The notes under the pieces: model-generated
Told to the model about the DNA's origin: nothing
Database searches by the model: none
The model's input: the letters and a program-made list of their open reading frames with translations, nothing else
Translations under genes and position numbers: made by a program
Part shown: in pieces, positions 62,319 to 64,000 of the stretch
How the letters are laid out: the number at the start of each line of letters is the position of its first letter
Position numbering within the stretch: position 1 is the stretch's first letter
Assembly: GCF_012273895.1 (NCBI RefSeq)
Contig: NC_052111.1
Span: 8,246,001-8,310,000, forward strand
Length of the DNA stretch: 64,000 nt
Source: Zerene cesonia
Lineage: Eukaryota > Arthropoda > Insecta > Lepidoptera > Pieridae
Direction: 5' to 3'

Positions 62319-63716
62319 GTAAATATTTTAGTGAATTACATAATTTAAATCAATGTCAAGTGTAATATACAAAACGAAAATTATTTTCCAATATCGCACA
62401 TTTAAATTTATTAATATAAATATTATCATATCATTGTGGTAGAATTGAGAATAGCAAATTTCACCATCTCGTGATCTTACGGAAAGAGGTTAAAATCCAC
62501 GGTGATTTAAGGAATAATTCATATTTTTGAACACGGCTATGAAAAAACACATGAATGTTTATCGTAATAATCTAATCCATGAATAACAAAATCAGTGAAT
62601 TGAATTGATAACAGACTATGATTTATTAATATTTTATAATTTATGTTAACTATTCAATAACATTATATAGGTAACATAAATTGGTTTGAATGCATTTATG
62701 AACTGAACATTCGTAAACGTTTCAGCAACCTGAGCCAGCATCCCAACCGCCCCCGCAGTATGCCCCTCCACCCCCAATGTATGATTCCAGTAAGAGGCAA
62801 GAAGCAGCCGCAGAAGAGGCATATTGGGCTCGTCGGATTGAAAATTTAAAACGAGCACATGAAAAAATTAACAGTGGCATGATTGTTGAGTATCAAAAGA
62901 CATTGAAGGAAGCAAATGAGCTATTTGAATTGGTTCAAGCTGATAAAATTGCTAATAAACTGCCTCCGTGCCAGGAAGAAAAAGCGAAGGTATTTATTTG
63001 TATTTAATTAATAAATCATTTGGACTCATGTGAAATAGGCATAAAAGTATCATATCAATTACTAATATATAATATAATTTTGTATGAGATGACCAAATAA
63101 ACAACAGTACAAAGTTCTACATTTTCAGAGCTGTATTCTAGAAATATCCATGTGGAACATTCCAAATTTTTCATAATTTACATATGATTTTTCTTTTAAA
63201 GCCAACAGTCATTTTTGATAAACTAAATAAAAACGAGGTTATCAAATTGATTTGTGTATGTAACATTATCTAATTTACACTATTTTTGGATATAGTAATC
63301 TATAACAACTTCTAAACATTGCCAAATTGCATAAATTAGATTATTTGTAAGTTGGATTTTCGTTTTAATTGTGTTGGTTAAGGTCCAAGTCAACGACCAG
63401 TGCAAGTTTTATCAAAATCGGTTCAATAATTTTTGACATAGAAAGCTGAATATATAGCATTCACCAGGAAAACAGCATTGCAATGGCTCCTGCTCCTTCA
63501 CACAAACAGACTCCATATTGAAGTCAATTAAAAAAGCAAACATCAACTATGAATGAAGTTATAAGATAAAACAAAATGAAAATATTTATTATGTTTTAGG
63601 TACTTGAATGCTACAGTACAAATCCCGACAAATCGCTCTTGTGTTCAGTGCTTGTAAGTGAATTTAATGACTGTGTATGCAAGAGTAGAATTGCGGCGGT
63701 TACAGCTAGTTCTTGA
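62214..63716 (+). CDS. Chchd3: MICOS complex subunit MIC19/CHCHD3-like, three exons, 161 aa
   Basis: Spliced CDS: exons 62214-62318, 62726-62989 and 63600-63716, introns of 407 and 610 bp, all GT-AG and both phase 0. Seen: an MGGSQSTRKLSVDN start (Gly2 with Ser at position 6, an N-myristoylation pattern), a proline-rich linker at residues 36-52, a charged helical region at about 58-108, and a C-terminal CHCH domain with Cys117-x9-Cys127-x10-Cys138-x9-Cys148, plus an extra Cys150. Known for the family: MIC19 sits on the inner mitochondrial membrane facing the intermembrane space, bridges MIC60 to the outer-membrane SAM complex, shapes cristae junctions, and has its cysteine pairs oxidised by the Mia40 pathway. 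Vertebrate MIC19 is about 227 aa, so this form is short, mainly in the coiled-coil part. The ATG is chosen because only it gives the MGG start. MIC25/CHCHD6 has the same architecture and is the main alternative name. Confidence 0.88.
62726..62989 (+). CDS. Chchd3: MIC19-like exon 2
   Basis: 88 codons after the acceptor TTTCAG. It encodes the QPEPASQPPPQYAPPPP linker, the helical region and the first CHCH cysteine (PPC). The donor is GTATTT. The frame stays open only a few codons into the intron. Confidence 0.88.
63383..63445 (+). repeat. Possible transposon fragment in MIC19-like intron 2
   Basis: The wording 'ATCAAAATCGGTTCAATAAT' resembles the internal 'gaaATTTcATtgCAATCGGTTCAGTAGTTTTT' type segment of the Helitrons elsewhere in the window. 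No termini are preserved, so this rests on similarity only. Confidence 0.3.
63600..63716 (+). CDS. Chchd3: MIC19-like exon 3 (terminal)
   Basis: 38 codons plus TGA after the acceptor TTTTAG. It carries three of the four CHCH cysteines. Joined to exon 2 it restores C-x9-C exactly, which supports the splice choice. Confidence 0.86.
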   Translation, partial: VLECYSTNPDKSLLCSVLVSEFNDCVCKSRIAAVTASS

Positions 63717-63840
63717 ACAACTGTAAATATTTAATAATTTATAGAAACTAATGGATCCATGCAATAAGTACACCATGATCAGTGTTTAATGTTTGGGCAA
63801 AAAGCTCTGAAAGTAGTTATATTGCTATTATTGATGTATG

Positions 63841-63846
63841 AATAAA
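63841..63846 (+). promoter_or_regulatory. Polyadenylation signal of the MIC19-like gene
   Basis: AATAAA lies 125 bp after the stop codon, followed by TGTT- and T-rich sequence around 63860-63880. This predicts a 3' UTR of about 140-160 nt. Confidence 0.6.
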
Positions 63847-64000
63847 CTGTTAATTTATAGCTGTTGTTTTATTTTTGTGATCTTCAAATATGCTTCATAT
63901 ACATTGTATATATCGCATAATAATTAATATCGTAAACCGTCGTATCGTAAATCGTCACATATAGGCAAACAGGATTCTCGAGAACACACTGTTTATTGAT

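Overview
The window is an AT-rich, gene-poor stretch of an insect nuclear genome, almost certainly a butterfly or moth. The evidence is a high density of short non-autonomous Helitrons of lepidopteran type (5' TC, 3' hairpin plus CTAG, inserted between A and T), tRNA-derived SINEs with ATC/GATG tails, and one small intron-containing mitochondrial gene. Nothing bacterial or viral is visible. Nearly all open reading frames in the window are short chance frames, and the largest ones only cross runs of N.

Genes: one gene is supported with confidence. At 62214-63716 (+) a three-exon gene encodes a 161-residue MICOS subunit of the MIC19/CHCHD3 family: an MGG myristoylation-type start, a proline-rich linker, a helical segment and a twin cysteine CHCH domain. 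Just upstream, 61160-61318 (+) looks like the terminal coding exon of an unrecognised gene. A CpG-rich block at 8146-8286 that ends in a perfect GTAAGT donor is a weak candidate for a 5' exon.

Layout: 1-11 kb holds many Helitron copies, a dispersed repeat pair, and a Helitron split by a poly(A) retroposon next to a second Helitron. 11-20 kb is mostly empty, with SINE and Helitron fragments and two inverted repeats. 20.7-22.4 kb has a 20-bp palindrome, a Helitron, a full-length SINE with a 13-bp target-site duplication and a small tandem duplication. 23-31 kb is mostly featureless. A 1000-N gap lies at 31440-32439. 33-37 kb has Helitrons and the clearest event history in the window: a tRNA-derived SINE with a 13-bp target-site duplication, itself interrupted by a Helitron at an exact A|T site. 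A second 1000-N gap (43634-44633) is flanked by an identical 77-bp sequence on both sides, so it is probably an assembly artefact. 46-54 kb holds a possible Penelope-like fragment, retroposon tails and short SINE tail insertions. 54-61 kb is almost empty apart from a 67-nt near-perfect hairpin at 60203-60269.

No multi-gene system, operon or defence locus is present. The main interest lies in the transposon biology (nested insertions with internal empty-site controls, and SINE tail modules moving with their own target-site duplications), one miRNA-like hairpin, the compact MIC19 gene and the assembly artefact. All calls come from reading the sequence by eye. Edges of degenerate repeats are approximate.
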